Below, one piece after another: positions 30,952-32,162 of a DNA stretch of 32,162 nt. The notes beneath the pieces are model-generated. The model ran no database searches. It was not told where the DNA came from and saw only the letters and a program-made list of their open reading frames with translations. Both the position numbers and the translations under genes were made by a program. Source of the stretch: Parcubacteria group bacterium (GTDB taxonomy: Bacteria; Patescibacteriota; Patescibacteriia; Patescibacteriales; GWC2-42-12). How positions within the stretch are numbered: position 1 is the stretch's first letter; each line of letters opens with the position of its first letter. Location of the stretch: assembly GCA_016188785.1 (NCBI GenBank), contig JACPHD010000004.1:1-32162 (forward strand), given 5' to 3'.

Positions 30952-32162
30952 ATGAATATGAATTTAAAAACCATAAAAAAATTAAACCTTCCTCAATCGC
31001 CGGGAATTTATCAATTTAAAGATAAAAAAAATAAAATCATCTATATCGGCAAAGCGGCTAATTTGAAAAACCGGGTGCTGTCTTATTGGCAGGCCGGCGC
31101 CAGCCATTCGCCGGCCAAGCTAGCCATGCTAAAGCAAATAGTTAAAATTAACTGGCTGGAAACCGAGAGCGAAATTGAAGCTTTACTGCTGGAAGCTAAT
31201 TTAGTAAAAAAATATCAGCCTTATTATAACGTTTTGTTGCGCGATGATAAACGTTTCGCCTACATTAAAATTTCCACCGAAGACGAAATTCCCGGCGTAT
31301 TTATTACGAGAACCGTTGATAAAGCCGGCCGATATTTCGGCCCGTTCACGAGCGCTTTAGCCGCGCGCGAAACCATTAAAACCATTAGAAAAATTTGGCC
31401 GTATTGCACTATGAAAAAAGCGCAAACGCGCGCCTGCTTTTATTATCAGATCGGCCGCTGTCTAGGTATTTGCGCCGGTAAAATAACTAAACAAGAATAT
31501 TTAAAACAGGTAATCAAACCGCTGATTTTATTTTTACAAGGCAAGAAGAAAAAAATAATTAAAAATTATCAATTACAAATTACGAATTTAGAAAAAACTA
31601 ATATTAACGGCGGCGATGATGAAATGCTGGACAAATTAAAATTTGAATTAAAAAATATGAATCAGGTGCTGGCCAGTTCAAGAATTTTGAGCGTGCATGA
31701 AAAATACGCCAGCGACGTAGTGGAATTAGCTAAAATACTGGCCTTGCCGAAAACTCCGGAACGGATAGAAGGCTATGATATCGCTAATATTTTTGGCCAA
31801 GAAGCTGTGGGTTCAATGGTGGTATTCAATCACGGCGAGCCGGACAAGAATGAGTATCGCAAATTTAAAATAAAGATCAATCAGGGGCTGGCCAATGATG
31901 TTGGCATGCTAAAAGAAGTTTTAGAGAGAAGATTCTCTCATTCAATTTTCAATCCGCCAACTGGCGGACAATTTTCAATTTTCAATAAAAATACAAAAAA
32001 ATTTTGGCCATCTCCCGACTTGATCGTAGTTGACGGCGGCAAAGCGCAATTAAATGCGGCCAGCCGAGCTTTAAAAAAATATAATTGGCAAATTCCAATT
32101 ATAGCCATTGCCAAAGGCCTTGGTCTGCGTTCAGCCGCGGCGCCGGACAAATTATTTTTCCC
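30952..32162 (+). CDS. uvrC: Excinuclease ABC subunit C, 3' end beyond the window
   Basis: The gene is absent from the ORF track because it has no stop before the window ends. UvrC makes both incisions in nucleotide excision repair. The GIY-YIG nuclease is at the start (SPGIYQFKD and IYIGKAANLKNRV, about 17-46), with FGPFTSA and CxxYxIxxCxGxC-like sequences at about 127-182. The UvrB-binding UVR segment is weak. The C-terminal RNase H-like nuclease begins EGYDIANIFGQEAVGSMVVF and continues DLIVVDGGKAQLN. An extra segment of about 16 residues between ERRF and WPSPDL is a translated intergenic-type repeat (next entry). A stretch near 31565-31590 (NYQLQITNLEK) may be a second one. Confidence 0.93.
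   Translation, partial: MNMNLKTIKKLNLPQSPGIYQFKDKKNKIIYIGKAANLKNRVLSYWQAGASHSPAKLAMLKQIVKINWLETESEIEALLLEANLVKKYQPYYNVLLRDDKRFAYIKISTEDEIPGVFITRTVDKAGRYFGPFTSALAARETIKTIRKIWPYCTMKKAQTRACFYYQIGRCLGICAGKITKQEYLKQVIKPLILFLQGKKKKIIKNYQLQITNLEKTNINGGDDEMLDKLKFELKNMNQVLASSRILSVHEKYASDVVELAKILALPKTPERIEGYDIANIFGQEAVGSMVVFNHGEPDKNEYRKFKIKINQGLANDVGMLKEVLERRFSHSIFNPPTGGQFSIFNKNTKKFWPSPDLIVVDGGKAQLNAASRALKKYNWQIPIIAIAKGLGLRSAAAPDKLFF
31941..31986. repeat. Palindromic repeat inserted in frame in uvrC
   Basis: TTCAATTTTCAAT flanks a hairpin TCCGCCA/TGGCGGA (31953-31968) and CAATTTTCAATTTTCAAT follows. The same CAATTTTCAAT unit fills the intergenic tract after gyrA. It is translated without a stop as SIFNPPTGGQFSIFN, in a place where UvrC proteins normally have a short loop. 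Confidence 0.85.

Overview
The window looks like a chromosomal segment of a Patescibacteria (Candidate Phyla Radiation) bacterium, probably from the Parcubacteria/Falkowbacteria side. This is inferred from gene content and style, not from a marker search. The signs are AT-rich, Lys/Asn/Ile-rich proteins, few Shine-Dalgarno sites, very large secreted proteins anchored by a VirB2/TrbC-like pilin segment, a long-form RelA/SpoT without the C-terminal ACT domain, and AT-rich palindromic intergenic repeats that also enter coding sequence. The standard genetic code fits: a 2154-codon ORF contains no TGA, and ybeY ends with TGA.

Layout. 1-2559: the 3' part of a secreted alpha/beta hydrolase with Ig-like domains, split by an 11-bp tandem duplication, then a small membrane protein and a terminator. 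2712-3095: a 65-aa ORF with a very strong ribosome binding site, a structured 3' region and a terminator. 3094-4563 (minus): relA/spoT. 4567-15566: a divergent promoter and a four-gene surface cluster, made of two pilin-anchored Ig-like proteins (889 and 2154 aa) separated by a 95-bp palindromic repeat, and two membrane-anchored calcium-repeat (TSP3) proteins. 15572-16360: ybeY and dgkA. 16488-19119: ftsA and ftsZ. 19415-20731: an S1-domain RNA-binding protein whose start codon is unclear. 20817-21099: a tRNA locus in which a complete tRNA-Glu lies inside the anticodon loop of a second tRNA gene. 21105-24417: a redox cluster (DsbA-like, thioredoxin-like, DsbB/VKOR-like, CDGSH Fe-S protein, ferric-reductase-like flavocytochrome). 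24488-25300: a MntA/HepT-type toxin-antitoxin pair. 25376-26599 (minus): an operon of two RsbW-like ATPases, the second frameshifted, plus a 50-aa membrane protein. 26766-32162: a small membrane protein, gyrA, a single-cluster ferredoxin, a DUF2238-like membrane protein and the 5' part of uvrC.

How the parts fit. Disulfide formation (DsbA/DsbB) could serve the neighbouring surface proteins, because the 2154-aa protein carries a Cys-rich block of about 640 residues. FtsA/FtsZ, GyrA, UvrC, RelA and YbeY are housekeeping genes. The 24.4-26.6 kb stretch looks accessory.

The most unusual observation is the nested tRNA. The outer tRNA halves pair perfectly in the acceptor stem (one G-U) and the anticodon stem. 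A further 9-bp GC-rich helix closes the insert, which holds an intact tRNA-Glu(UUC), and a good sigma-70 promoter precedes the locus. Also notable are the in-frame repeat insertions in uvrC and the S1 gene and two clean frameshifts. All calls come from reading the sequence; no database search was run.
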